Of a stretch of DNA of 64,000 nucleotides, positions 50,223-61,397 are shown piece after piece. Every line of letters starts with the position of its first letter. The first letter of the stretch is position 1. Below the pieces are notes generated by a model, which saw nothing but the letters and a program-made list of their open reading frames with translations, was not told the origin of the DNA and ran no database searches. A program made the position numbers and the translations under genes. Source of the stretch: Pseudophaeomoniella oleicola (Eukaryota; Ascomycota; Eurotiomycetes; Phaeomoniellales; Phaeomoniellaceae); the NCBI GenBank assembly GCA_003868215.1, contig QWDQ01000010.1, positions 62,001-126,000 of the forward strand, given 5' to 3'.

Positions 50223-50497
50223 ATTTTTCTGAAGGGTAGATGGAACAAGAATAGGAAACATAAATTTCTTGATAGAGTGTTAAAAGTCATGACTCGATAT
50301 GTATGTATGTATTCTCGTTCATTGCTTTACTATTACCGACTAGGTGTCTTCAGTAATTCCCAATCCGTAGGTACATCTACTCAATTACACCAAGAGCAGC
50401 TCTGTATAACGAGAGACGAGAGTTTCCTTCTCCTCACTCACTCACTCGCTCACACAAACCATACACACACCAAACAACCCCTTGTGTATTCTTCTTT
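50223..50497. other. Convergent gap between permease and tyrosinase-like gene
   Basis: These 275 bp lie between two stops. They contain a CTCA-rich run (about 50433-50453); no gene. Confidence 0.5.
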
Positions 50498-51884
50498 TCA
50501 ATATCTATAACACAAAACCCCTCCTCTCCCCCAATCATTTTCCCCCCTCTCCCTCAACCCCGCACCCTCCTTTATCTTCGACTTCGACTTCGAATTCGCA
50601 TTCATCGACGACCTCTTACACCCCCCCTCGGTATCCATCACCCTCATCGCACTAACACTCTCCGCCAGGCCCATCATATCCAAAAAGATGCTGTTCAAAA
50701 ACGATGCGTCGGATTCGACGGTAGCAAGACGGCGGGTGAGACGTCGTCGTCGTCGTTGTTGTTCGGGGAATGTGTACGCGTAGGTACGCGCCGAGGGTTC
50801 CCATTGGGGGTCGGGGTCGGGGGACGTGGTGAGGAGGAGGTGGTGTTGCCAGAGGTACCAGAGGCGGTCGAGATTGGTGAGGTGGAGCATGTAGAGGGGG
50901 TCTGAAAGAGAGACGGTTAGTCAGGTAAGATGCAAATGGGAAGAGGGGGGAGAGATGGGAGATGCAGTGAAGCATACCGTAAGGCGCTGTGGCGGTATCA
51001 AAGTCCCCGCCAATGCCAAAGGGGATGGAATCTTCAACGCGGTTGACAAGCTCGGAAACAAACGTCCCATAGTCGAACATTCGTAGCACATCGTCGATCT
51101 GCCACGGAGATACGAAGCTGCCGTCCACAGAGCCGACGCCAGCGTCGTTGCGGAATCCGCGGGTTAAGCAGTGCGGACTGTATTCCATGTTGTAGTATTT
51201 AACTTCAAGGTCCTTGAATGGGCCATTCCTGACGCATCGACCGGTGTCGCCGACCATGATTTCCCCATACGGGTCACCGTCGCCGCCAAACCCGGTCTCT
51301 GGGTCGAAGACAGGAGAAGCAGTAAGGTCTTCGTGATCGAGAGACCAGTCCCAATACACAAGGCCGGAGAGTGAGTAGTCACATTTCGAGCGGAGGGTGG
51401 ATTCAAAGGTATGGAGGAAGTAGCGGTGCCATGGGAGGAAAGAAGGGTTCTCGTACGTATGAGAGCCGATATGAGAATGGATTTGGGCGAACACATCGTG
51501 GTACGTCCGGTTGGGCGAGGAAGCGTAGGAGGTATTGACCAGGCATTGGACCGAGTCGATGTAGTGGTGTTTCTCGGAGAGCGTCAGATTGTGCCAGGAA
51601 AGGCGAGGAGGGCTGAGTGCTGGCAATGTCGATGTCGATGATTTCGAAGCAGATGAAGAGCTAAGACGAATCATAGGGCCAGCCGTGAAGGACATGATCG
51701 AAAGCACCAGCAGTATAACCGTTATCGAGATCCATATCGTTTCACGACCATGACCAGCATCTGTGCCGCGATCCGATCTCGAATTCTGACTTGCTTCATA
51801 CTCGAAGAAGTCATTTTCGGACTGGACCTCCTCCTTTATCGGCTCATATAACCTAGAGTCGGCTGAAGCCGGGCGATTGTGCAT
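50498..51884 (-). CDS. Membrane-anchored tyrosinase-like protein lacking the CuB histidines
   Basis: Tyrosinase-fold protein of 436 residues. Exons are 51884-50978 and 50901-50498 (76-bp intron GTATGC..TTTCAG). A 48-residue acidic N-terminus and one membrane anchor (about 49-71) predict a type II protein with the tyrosinase domain in the lumen or outside. The CuA site is intact in form: QIH136, GSH142 and FLPWH153RYFLH. The CuB region is recognisable (SIPFGIGGDF and DPLYMLHLTNLDRLWYLWQ). However, the two histidines of the usual HNxxH pattern are Glu284 and Pro288, and the ligand of the HxxxD pattern is Leu310. A normal type-3 dicopper site could not form. The C-terminus is basic and Ser/Lys-rich. 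It could be a non-catalytic or single-metal protein. It lies 788 bp from a PhyH-type gene on the same strand. Confidence 0.88.
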
Positions 51885-52672
51885 GTCGATGACCCTAATA
51901 TCACGACGGCCTAGATGGCGAGGTGCGAAGAAGACACATCCCTCGAGCTCTGCTCTTTCTCCTTGGGCAAGAAAAAGTCGAGAAAAAGTAAAAGCCAGAT
52001 CAATCCCGTCCGAGTAGCGATGGAATTAATTAGTCGAGTAACATTACATGAAATGTCTTACCTTGCACTGGCCGTGGTCGGAATGCACCTGCTCCAGAAA
52101 AAAGGCCCCTCCGTCATTCTTGTTCTTGTGTTACAGGATCATGTAGATCAAACAAGACGTGGACATGGCACGACAGGGGTAGACGTTTCAATCTCAACAG
52201 TCCAAAGAATCTTCAACCATGATTTTGCAGTGACTTATGACGATGTTAATTTAAGTACTTACACTTCTGTGTCTGCTGACTACTACTCTCTGGCCGACTG
52301 CATGATACGGTGTGGTTGTGGCGGTTGGCCGACGATGATGTTGCCTCAACAAGTCCAGAGAAATTGCTTGGTAAACAAACACCGAAGACAATTTGAAACG
52401 ATCGCTATTACCACGCCGATCTGGTGCCTCGATGCCTCCATTTCTCCTTTCCCATCGTCGAGTAGGACTTCCGAGAATCTAGTTCCACGCCTCCACTTGT
52501 CGCACAAGCAACCAAGCATCGTTTGGTTGGGATCATCGCTGAAAGTCTTGAGACAGCTCACAGCTCACAGCTCACAGCTCACAGCTCACATCTCATAGCT
52601 CACACATGGGGGTCAAGATTAATTGATACATGCAATACCAAGTCTATTCATCAAACTACTCGCCCAGTCTAA
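51885..52672. other. Intergenic region upstream of tyrosinase-like gene
   Basis: These 788 bp contain the promoter of the tyrosinase-like gene and the 3' UTR of the PhyH-type gene. A plus-strand ORF of 227 codons (51915-52598) has no recognisable domain and ends in the heptamer repeat; I treat it as chance. Confidence 0.5.
52554..52602. repeat. Heptamer tandem repeat CAGCTCA
   Basis: Five exact and two one-base-variant copies of CAGCTCA, about 70 bp beyond the stop of the PhyH-type gene. Confidence 0.85.
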
Positions 52673-53810
52673 CTAATATGGTACTTTCCCGGCCAGTTTC
52701 AACATCAGCTCGTTCTCCTCTGGCTCTTCAAATGGTCGGTCTCGCTCTGCGATGTCCTCCTTGTCGAATCGCGGTACCTTGACGAGATTCGCGTAGAGGT
52801 TGTCATGAGGCCAATGTGTCTGTAAATCAACTGTCAGCCTGTCATATCACTTCGTGCCATGGCTGTCTTACAGTGCCAATCCGTTGGTCAAAGAATTCAG
52901 CCTTCGACTTCAGGACTTCAGGTGTAGCAAAGGACCTGGGTGTGTAACATGCATCTACGCTCTGTCAGCCATTGACGTGCCCTGCTACCTGGATCGAGTA
53001 GACTCACATATGATAGCTCTAACGTTGGTTGATGTGGGAACACAGTTGAAATGCATTGTCCGCGAGTCCCAAAGGATCAGGTCACCGGGATCGGCGCACA
53101 CCTTGAGGATTTCACAACCTCGGCCCTCGAACCACTTCAACTCTTCCTGGTCGAACCCAAACCAATCGCTACTGCCCCAAGTAGCTCGCTCGACAACATC
53201 GGGATGTGTCTTAAAGAACTCTTGCATGATCTTCGATGATCCCTTCATAACGAGAAGACCGCCATCATCCGGACCGTTGGGAGCAAAATTCAGGATGCCT
53301 TGCACACATTGCAATCCAGTCCTCTTTGGTGACTGGTCGACATGGGGCCATGGCTCAGTTGCTGGTATCGGCGAGCCTGGTGGCAGCGTAAAATTCATTC
53401 CGTCGAACGACACGAGCAATTCGTCGGTACCCCATAGCTTGGTAAAAGCTTCCAGGACACCAGGCTCTCTGTGATCCCGTTAGCCATAAAAGTCCGAGCG
53501 AGGTCAACATGGACAGGACTTACTGTCTAGCCTCCCACAGGAACTTTTCATGTTGAATTCTATATCCGTGGTACATGCCACCCTTCATGTGAGAGGGCAA
53601 ATGCTCTGGTGTCCATGTGGAACGGTCGTTCCTGTCAAATCCCCATGGGAAACGTCCAACCCACTCATACATCTTCTCGATGTAGTAGTTGCATCTCTCT
53701 TCTGGGATGGCTCCCTTGACGACCGCAAAGCCATCCTGAAATAGATCATCTCTCCAATCACCGTGGGTCTTCGTCGTGTCGACGGTATGAGTCTCAGTGG
53801 CGTGAGGCAT
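52673..53810 (-). CDS. Phytanoyl-CoA dioxygenase family enzyme 1
   Basis: This is an Fe(II)/2-oxoglutarate-dependent oxygenase that would hydroxylate or otherwise oxidise a small molecule. Exons are 53810-53524, 53468-53008, 52954-52872 and 52819-52673 (introns 55, 53 and 52 bp), for 325 residues. The double-stranded beta-helix has the metal triad H138-V-D140 (in EPWPHVDQSP) and H235 (in GDLILWDSRTMHFN). Arg246 (NVRAIIYACYTPRS) is placed for the 2-oxoglutarate carboxylate. The N-terminus carries DDLFQDGFAVVKGAIPEERC, typical of PhyH. A large insert (about 180-215) caps the site. The gene is divergent from a zinc-cluster regulator (992 bp) and in tandem with the tyrosinase-like gene. The substrate is unknown. 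Confidence 0.9.
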
Positions 53811-54802
53811 TTTGATTCTCTGGTTGAAACTAGAATACTCCTACTTTGGAAATACTTAAGAAACCAAACAGCTGAAATTCCCCCGCTATCCTCATTATCA
53901 TTTATCTACAGACGACAGAATGGACCTACTCGCCTCCCCGCCAGCAATCTCGGGCGAGATCCGGGCGAGTTTGTGGAAGTCCGATGGTGGATTCGAGTCT
54001 GTTGGTTTTTTCGCAACTAAATTGGGAAATGTGAACTCGCCCGAGTTCTCGTCCGAACTGGTCCTCTCAACGACTACTACAGACTAACGTTACCTATTTC
54101 ACCATGAGTCGAATATGCGCAAATGACTTTGCAAGTAAGACAACGTGCGCGATGATGAACAGAAGTCGGGTCTGAATGTCTCCGAAATAATTCGACTTTG
54201 GGAGTCAATTGGTCTGGGCCTCTTTCCAATCCAGCCACCAAAGAGTCTCGATGCTCTCTTGGAATAGACGGCATCAATCCCTCCTTCCAAATCTCCTCTA
54301 TAAATATGAAGACGCTTCGATGATTTGTCAATCCTCGTCCCCGCACTAACTTGCCGATCATTCTGCTCCATGGAGATTTGCCTTCCCGTCCAGTTTGAGT
54401 AGCAGCATTGAAGGAGACTATGTTTAGGATCAACATAGCCCATATTGTCATGCTCAAAGGGAATACTGCAGGACGTTTGTACCTGAGCATTGGACATGAG
54501 ATGAGAACCACGACAATGGGTAGTGGCAGTATTCACCGTCTGTCCGGTTTCTAGAAGCATGTCTTACAAGATGCAAGTTCTGTTGTGATTGGTGTCGAGG
54601 ACATTGGGAAATTCCTGGAGGGATATCAACATTACCTGTGAGTTAGTATTTGACCTTCTTAAAGATGAACAAGAAATCCAGAGAAAGTCGAGAATATCTC
54701 TCAATGTTGGTTTCCTTTACCGATAAGCCCAAGGCTTGGCACAGTCCCGAGACATTTCATCTCAACTTTCCATCCATTCTTCTTTGTTTCCTTTGGTCAT
54801 TC
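53811..54802. promoter_or_regulatory. Divergent region, PhyH-type enzyme 1 / zinc-cluster regulator
   Basis: These 992 bp lie between opposed starts. A minus-strand ORF (54077-54511) has one hydrophobic stretch but no family resemblance, and is not called as a gene. Confidence 0.45.
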
Positions 54803-56948
54803 ATGTCCACGTATATCCGTACCAGTCAACGGGCACCGACCGCCTGTCTTCGCTGCGCCCGAAAACGTATAAAATGTGATAAGCAAGTTCCATGCCAGAA
54901 CTGTGTCGGTCGAGGCCTGGAATCGTCATGTGCGCGCGAAGTCGTTCGTGTCAAGGGACAGATAACAAGGTAGGCACCCTCACTCAACTCGTACTCTACT
55001 GCATTCATCATCTTTGTGCCGCCTGATGTTATCCCCCTGTAGGTAGAGCGGCTGCAACTGATGCTGATATGTTGAAGTCCCAAACCACCAGAAACCGGCC
55101 CGACGTATGCAGAGTTACAGGAAGAGAATCGGCGCTTGAAGGCCCAACTCGCGACATCGTTACCACGTCGAAGGCCGGAAAACACAGGCACCCAGAAACT
55201 TGGCTCTGTCATTGAAGTCCTGGAGGCCCAGATCAATTTTCCAGTGCATAACTTAAATTCGTCTACAGTGCGGCGAGTCTCGGATATTTATTTGCCTAGC
55301 GAGGAATGCAGTAGAGCCTTGGTTGAACACGGATTCGTCTGGACTTCCTGGATCCATTTTGCAGTTCATATTCCAACTTTCAGAGCCGAGCATGAGAGAT
55401 GCTGGAAAGGAAGAGATCGCACGCCGTTGTTAGACAATGAGCCTCTGTGGCTGGCCATTTATTTCAGTTTCCTTGCGGTAGGGCTACGTTGTGAGACCTA
55501 TGACACTGCATACCTTGAAGCTGACTCTAGATACAGATGAGCTTGCTTTTCATGGATGAGAAGGAAGTCGAAGCTGCAAGGCTACCATTAGGTCTACACC
55601 GATAATCGTTGTGCTTGCCGATGAGAAGCTAACGTTTACAAGGCAGTACTGTTTCATTGATACGGAACTGGTATGATGCCGGGTTGTTCTTCCTCAATGA
55701 GGCGGATTATCTTCGCAGACTCGACATGAGATCAGTCCAAACCATTGCCATCCTTCTTGGGCTGTTCAAAACTCTCGGGGACTCTAGCCTTGACTTTACG
55801 CTTCTGAGCATCGGAATCCGCATTGGGCAATGTCTCGGCATGGACAAAGAGCCACCTTTGGTCACCCAAGATCCAGTAGAGCAGGAAGTCAGCCGCCGTG
55901 TCTGGTGGACGCTGATCATTTGTGAGTGGTTACAAAGACCATTACGTCCTCCAATGATCCACGAGGCCGATTTTGTGGTGAATATGCCGCTTGATCTCGA
56001 TGACGAGCAGATCATGGACCCCGACCTCAGAGCGAACCCCCAAACCGTTCCGATGCGGCCTCGACCCGTTCATTATCATATTACTATGATCAAGCTCGCC
56101 CAGCTGACACATCGGTTCAATGAAGAAGTGATGTGTGCTGGCAGCGATTCCATAAGTCTTGAGAAGGTGGTCCTACGGACGGACGAGGCGCTTGCCAACA
56201 TCATCGAAGAACTACCGCCACATTTATCAGAGGACCCTGAAGACCTGGCGGAGTCCACTCCGGAGCCAGAGCAATACCCGCCTTGGGTTCTCTGGCAGCG
56301 AAACAGCCTTTACCTGTCGATATTGTTTTACCGCATGGCCATCAACCGAATTCTCCAACACCAATGGGTCCAATCGGAAAACTCCTATGCCAGGACGCAA
56401 GCCATCTGTCTCGGTTCTGCACGGGCGATCGTCTCGCTAGCAGACAGATATAGCGCCGCTCTCGCCCGCCATCGACCCTGGTAAGTACATCTCTTGCTCT
56501 ACCACATGATCCTTCCCCCCTCCCCTAACCTAACTCCCAGCCTCTCTTTTGTAATCTGAAAAACAAGGCTTTTCCCCAAAATATGTACTAATACTACCTC
56601 AGGGCAACGACATCCGGCCTCTTCTCCGCCGCCATCACCCTCGCCGTCGAAGCCCGCTTCTCCGACGAACACACCGCCGCCGCCTACACCGACGACATCG
56701 ACCGCTGCCTCACTTTTTTCGCAAGCATCGCCGACCAAAACGTCGTCGCGTCGCGCTCCATCGACGTGCTGAGGCAGTACATGAGCGTTGCGGCGGTGGG
56801 GGAGGCGGCGGATGCTACATCGGAAGGGGACGAGGGAGACGGGGGAGGACGAGGGGAGGGGGGTGGTGGGACTGTGGCGGAAGAGGAGGATGCGGTTGGT
56901 GTCGGTGATGGAGGGGTTGGGGCGGAGGAATGGTGGGCTCTGAATTAA
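54803..56948 (+). CDS. Zn(II)2Cys6 transcription factor, fungal_trans type
   Basis: This is a Gal4-class regulator. Exons are 54803-54969, 55078-55477, 55537-55591, 55643-56480 and 56603-56948, for 601 residues. The zinc cluster is complete: Cys15, 18, 25, 31, 34, 43 in TACLRCARKRIKC and its continuation. After a coiled coil (YAELQEENRRLKAQL) the middle-homology domain shows WTSWIHFAVHIPTFRAEHER, IGIRIGQCLGMDKEP and VSRRVWWTLIICEWLQRP. The C-terminal 60 residues are Gly/Glu-rich and low complexity. Introns 1 and 3 end in AAG rather than CAG/TAG; intron 1 boundaries are the least certain part, since the linker could be spliced otherwise. It is divergent from PhyH-type enzyme 1, which it may control. 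Confidence 0.85.
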
Positions 56949-57360
56949 GAAATCAGAATTTAGTTATTTATGGTACAATGACGACGACGATGACGATGGA
57001 CTTTAGATGCATCGAAAGGAAGAGAAATGGATCAGGAGAAGAAGGAGGAACAAGAAAACCCAAGTCTTTTTTAATTTGACTACCGAGAATTCTACAATCT
57101 GAACGATTCCAAGGTTTACCAAGCTGGCCGAGCAGATCGACGGAGAATATTTTTAATATACAAACCAATCTTTTTTTTTTTTTCTTTTTTTCTTCTTCTT
57201 AACATTTGAATCAAGAGATATTGGTTTCCTTTTTTTTTTTTTCTTTTAATATTCATCCATCCATCCATCCAAAACTATTTCACGCGCAACCCAAAATCAA
57301 AACCATCTGTGTATGTATATACTACTACAGCAAGACAAAGATAGATGTCCAAAAAACTTT
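56949..57360. other. Convergent intergenic region, homopolymer-rich
   Basis: These 412 bp lie between the regulator and the phosphatase. Two long T tracts and a CATC repeat occupy 57171-57271. No gene. Confidence 0.6.
57171..57271. repeat. Poly-T tracts and CATC repeat
   Basis: T-rich tracts at 57171-57200 and 57229-57247 and about five CATC units at 57253-57270, just downstream of the phosphatase stop (minus strand). Confidence 0.8.
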
Positions 57361-59751
57361 TCACCGCGGCCCCGTCGGTCCCTGGCCATACCCAAACGTA
57401 TCCAGATTGGTCACGAGCCAGGTTCCCGTGGTCGTATCGTTGGTCAAATTCGTCGACATGGTGACACCGTTCTTGAGGGCTCCGCTCTCGACGACGCCGC
57501 CGCCGACCGGGCGTTGCAGGTGGCCCTGGTCCGCGCGGACGGTGAAATTCGCGATCGGGATCTCGTACGGTTGGCGCTGGACGAGGGACGGGGTGCCGAA
57601 GTAGCGGGCGTTGACGGCGTCGTGGCTGATGGTGAGTTCGTAGTAGCCGCGGTAGTAGACGTCTTGCCATTGGAGTTCGGGGTTGGCGTGCACGAGCCAG
57701 TCCGAGAGGTTGTTGGCGGCGGTGCGCGTGATGTTTTGGCCGTACGGACACGGGGAGGAGAGGGAGGAGCCGGCGAATTCGACGCCGATGGCGCCGGTGC
57801 CGGTGGTGGGGTCGTAGGTCGTGTCGTCGAGCCAGACGAGGTCGGACACCCAGGACATGTGCGAGTCGCCGGAGAGGACGATGTTGTTGTTTATCTTGTT
57901 GTTATAGAGGTGCTCGAAGGTGCGGTTGCGGTTTGCTGAAGGGGTCGAGTCAGCAAGAACTCAAGTGAATGGCAGAGATAAAGAGCAGGGAGCAAAGGTT
58001 AGTGGGAATGAGACCGACCTTGATAACCATCCCAAGCATCATAGTCTAATGGATCTATTGATATTGATGTTAGCGGGCAACGAGATGGATTTGTGGTGAC
58101 ACAGCATGGCATTATAACATACTTGTATTGCCAGAGACAATGGACTGGTTCTGACGGGAGAAGACCGTTTGGCTTCCAATGATACGCCATGTCGCTCCTG
58201 CATTACCATCAGTCAGTGCATGCGATCAGTTTCACATTTCCTGCTGCGAACCTCGGTTGTGGGATGCGCTTAGCTGGTTGTAAAACCAGTTCTCCTGCCT
58301 GCTACCCATCATGGTACGTCCGGCATCGTTGGAAATCTCGTGAATGTAGTCTGTATTCCAATAAAGGTCGGTGATCGATCTATCGTATTGCCTTGTGTCG
58401 AGCATGATGACTGGTATTAAATGTCAGTGAAGTGCAGAAGGTTGACGTATAAAGAGCAACTGACGATCGAACAGTGTACCGATGGAGAAAGTTCTCCAGA
58501 CACGAAGGTTGTCATCCATATCAACTTGACGTATAGGCATCCATTCGAAATACTATGTCATCGATTAGCCATGCCACATCTGGAGGGGTCGTCAATACGT
58601 ACAGCACGCACGGCGTTCATCTTTCTTTGGTCAAAGGCAACCCTCTCACCACCAAATTCGACGTCGTACTGGATGAAAGAAGATTCCGTGTTGTTCTGGT
58701 CTGCCATACCGTCTCTCCAGGTATTGTCTCCAACTTCGTGGTCATCCCAAACGGGGATCCAGGCAAAGGATTGGAACGATGCCATTGAATCAAGATCTGC
58801 GCGGTAACTTGCATGTCTCTTGCGGTAGTCGTACAGAGTACGGGTCTCGACGTTCGGTTGGTGGATTCGGCCAATGGACCATCCCCAACCATAGGCCCCT
58901 TCGGCGTATTCATAGATGAAATCACCCAGGTGGACAACGTAATCAACCGAGTCCTTTCGAGCGGCGTTTCCAAACGCGTTGAAAAATCCAAAAGGATAAT
59001 TCGAGCAGGAGTAGATGGCCAGTGAGATTGCTGGTGCCTTGTCATGGGGGTGAGGAGTAGTCTTCGTGCGACCGATTGGACTGGAGTTATCGGAACCGCA
59101 GACGTTGAACTGATAATGGTATTGCGTGAATGGCTTGAGCCCAGACGCCTCAACCTACAGCATCATCAGCATGGCTGTTATCATGAGGACCGTCTCGTTC
59201 GCGCAGTCTTACTTTGACGGTATAGTCGATATCAGAAGAGGTGTAAGCTCTACCCGTAGTCACGACGTGATCTAGCGCAGCGTCTGTAGCCACTTTGTAG
59301 TCGACGCAGATCGGGGCGACGGAGACGGCAACGTATTCCTCCGTGTCGTGGTTATACAACGGGACAGTTCCTGATACCGTCGCTGGTCCAAGTTAGCTGT
59401 GTATCTCAAATGATATCAGAATACTCCTACCATTGCTGGGGTCGTCATCGAAGACAGGAGAGACCCGAGTCCACTGGGCGCAAGTGTCAGTATTGGTATA
59501 GGAGATAAGCCCGGTAGACGACTTACCAGAATGACGGAATTCGGATAAGGATCACCTGAAGCGACACCGTGAGTGAAGTTGAGTTGAGATGGATCGAATC
59601 GAGCCTCCAATTGGTTTCTGCGGACGACCTTGTGAATGGCAATGCCCATGAAAGGATGATGCTCGGAGGGACTTCTGTAATTCAAGTTCTTGGTCCAGGT
59701 GGCGGTGACGATGGCCGCAGAGGAGAGCAGCAGGGCCAATTGGAACTTCAT
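57361..59751 (-). CDS. PhoD-type secreted alkaline phosphatase/phosphodiesterase
   Basis: PhoD-like enzymes are metal-dependent phosphodiesterases or phosphatases, usually exported. Nine exons (59751-59527, 59473-59431, 59382-59213, 59154-58603, 58552-58465, 58410-58252, 58197-58123, 58054-58019, 57935-57361) give 640 residues. A signal peptide (about 1-18, MKFQLALLLSSAAIVTAT) opens the protein. The N-terminal domain has THGVASGDP and VILWTRVSP. The catalytic domain shows IYSCSNYPFGFFNAF (Cys196), HLGDFIYEYAEG (221 onward), WIPVWDDHEVGDNTW (DDHE at 283-286), LDTRQYDRS, and LSGDSHMSW (GDSH at 472-475). These motifs hold the metal ligands of the family. Several Asn-X-Thr/Ser sites near the C-terminus suit a secreted glycoprotein. 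Confidence 0.92.
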
Positions 59752-61397
59752 TTTGAGGGCTTGATCTCCCAGGGAAAATGTTACAATCAAAAGGAGAGCC
59801 AATAGCCAAAGGTGCGGTTGACCAGGCCAGCAGAACTTGTCTTATATAGGGAAGACCTCCATTGGGACCTTTCCGTCACCGACATCGTCATCGTCTTTGT
59901 TTTCTTCTGCGGACACCAAAGTTGAACCAGGGTAGCTCCAGAAGCAAGGATAGATAGTTAGTAGATGATTGCTTAGCTGCATGAGCTATGTCTGTTTTGT
60001 CGTTGGCAGAGAAGATGCAGGCAGTTCAGGCACTCAGACTTGGACAAATCAGACGAAAGCGAATAGACATGAGCTACCGTAGTACTAGAGAGATACTAGG
60101 TAAGATGTTGGGCCATGAACTACCATGGACTACGAGGAACTACCCTGGTTATAGTAACAATGTCCCTGACTACTACCGTATCTGAAATGATCGTCGTGGG
60201 CTTATCAGCCAAGGCGTAGAGAACGTGACTGGCGTGGATGGTCGAGATATCGGCGGGGTTCACTGACCCAGATAAGATACGTAGTACAAGACTAATTCAT
60301 TAAATAGCATTGAAAAGCAAGTTAGGCACAAGAGATAACAGAAAGGAAACAAATCAGATTGTCCGTCAATGTCATCAGCGTCATTTAACTGAGGTGAGAG
60401 TACAAGATGTCAAGTGGAAGAGCTATCGCCTAGGCACCTCACCTACATGTATGTTATATATTATGCCAATGGACATTGCGGGAACAGTACAGTAATGATA
60501 TCAACTCAAGAGGTAAGCAGAACAATTGTCGATATCATAGCAAAAGAGTAATTATCTATGAAAAGAGAAAAAACCTGAATGTCCGAACCTATTCTCTTCC
60601 AGCCTTGCTATTCTCAAAATGCGTATGTACTAAACAGGTAACCTAGGTATATATTCCATCGATTGTCCATCCCCTGCCGTCCCGTTTATCATGACCGATC
60701 AAACCTCAAATCCATGAACTCGGGATATCTGGGACACTAAATCTCACTGGATCCTTTCTTTCCTTTTTTCCCTTTTTTCTTTCTTCGATAGCTTCGACAC
60801 TACCGAATTGGTCTGCTCCGCCTGCCCCGGGGATACGCTGTTGTAGTTTTACCCCTCCAAATTTGCATGACAGTGAGCAGTCGCATATCGACTGGCTGCA
60901 TGTAGGTCCCAAGAGAGTTGAGATCACTCATTATTCCACCCCAGCACAGGAAGGATAACATAGTTGATACGGTTGCATTACTACTTTTGGGAATCCAGAC
61001 GACCGACCTCGTTCTTCTCTTTTCTTACCCCGCTGTCAACTGTCTTGGTGGTTCTGCTTCTCCCCCGGATTTTGAAGGGAGCGTCTAAATTGCCCGAAAC
61101 GGTAAAGTAACCGACCTTCAATATAATTTTCCCCATCACAACAAAAGGCCAACACCAATAGAAGAGCAACATGTGTACAGGACAGAGTATCAGAAGACCA
61201 GATTCAAACTGTAAGTCTTATTCGTCGTCTTTGACTTCACTGGATGAGGACAATGAGATGCAAATCATGTAATCCTCACGAATATATATATCTCTCTGCC
61301 ATGCTCCTCCTAACCTTGGAATCCGTCAATGCTATTTCTTCTAAGATCGTTTTTCAGTCCTCATCGTCACTACACATCGTATATAGCAAATCCCAAC
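59752..61397. other. Long divergent intergenic region
   Basis: The 1.65 kb between the phosphatase and PhyH-type enzyme 2 has only ORFs below 75 codons. It must hold both promoters. The in-frame upstream ATG at 61329 for the PhyH gene lies at its right end. Confidence 0.5.

Noticed and set aside
49304-50261. Long Arg/His/Pro-rich and Ser/Thr/Pro-rich ORFs in other frames of the NCS1 permease, and an acidic one on its antisense strand
   Set aside because: These are shadows created by the C-rich third positions of the real gene.
51915-52598. Plus-strand ORF of 227 codons upstream of the tyrosinase-like gene
   Set aside because: No recognisable domain, no hydrophobic or compositional pattern of a real protein, and its end is simply the translated heptamer repeat. 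It also occupies the space needed for a promoter and a 3' UTR.
54077-54560. Two overlapping minus-strand ORFs between PhyH 1 and the zinc-cluster gene
   Set aside because: One has a hydrophobic stretch, but neither continues into plausible exons and neither resembles a family I know.
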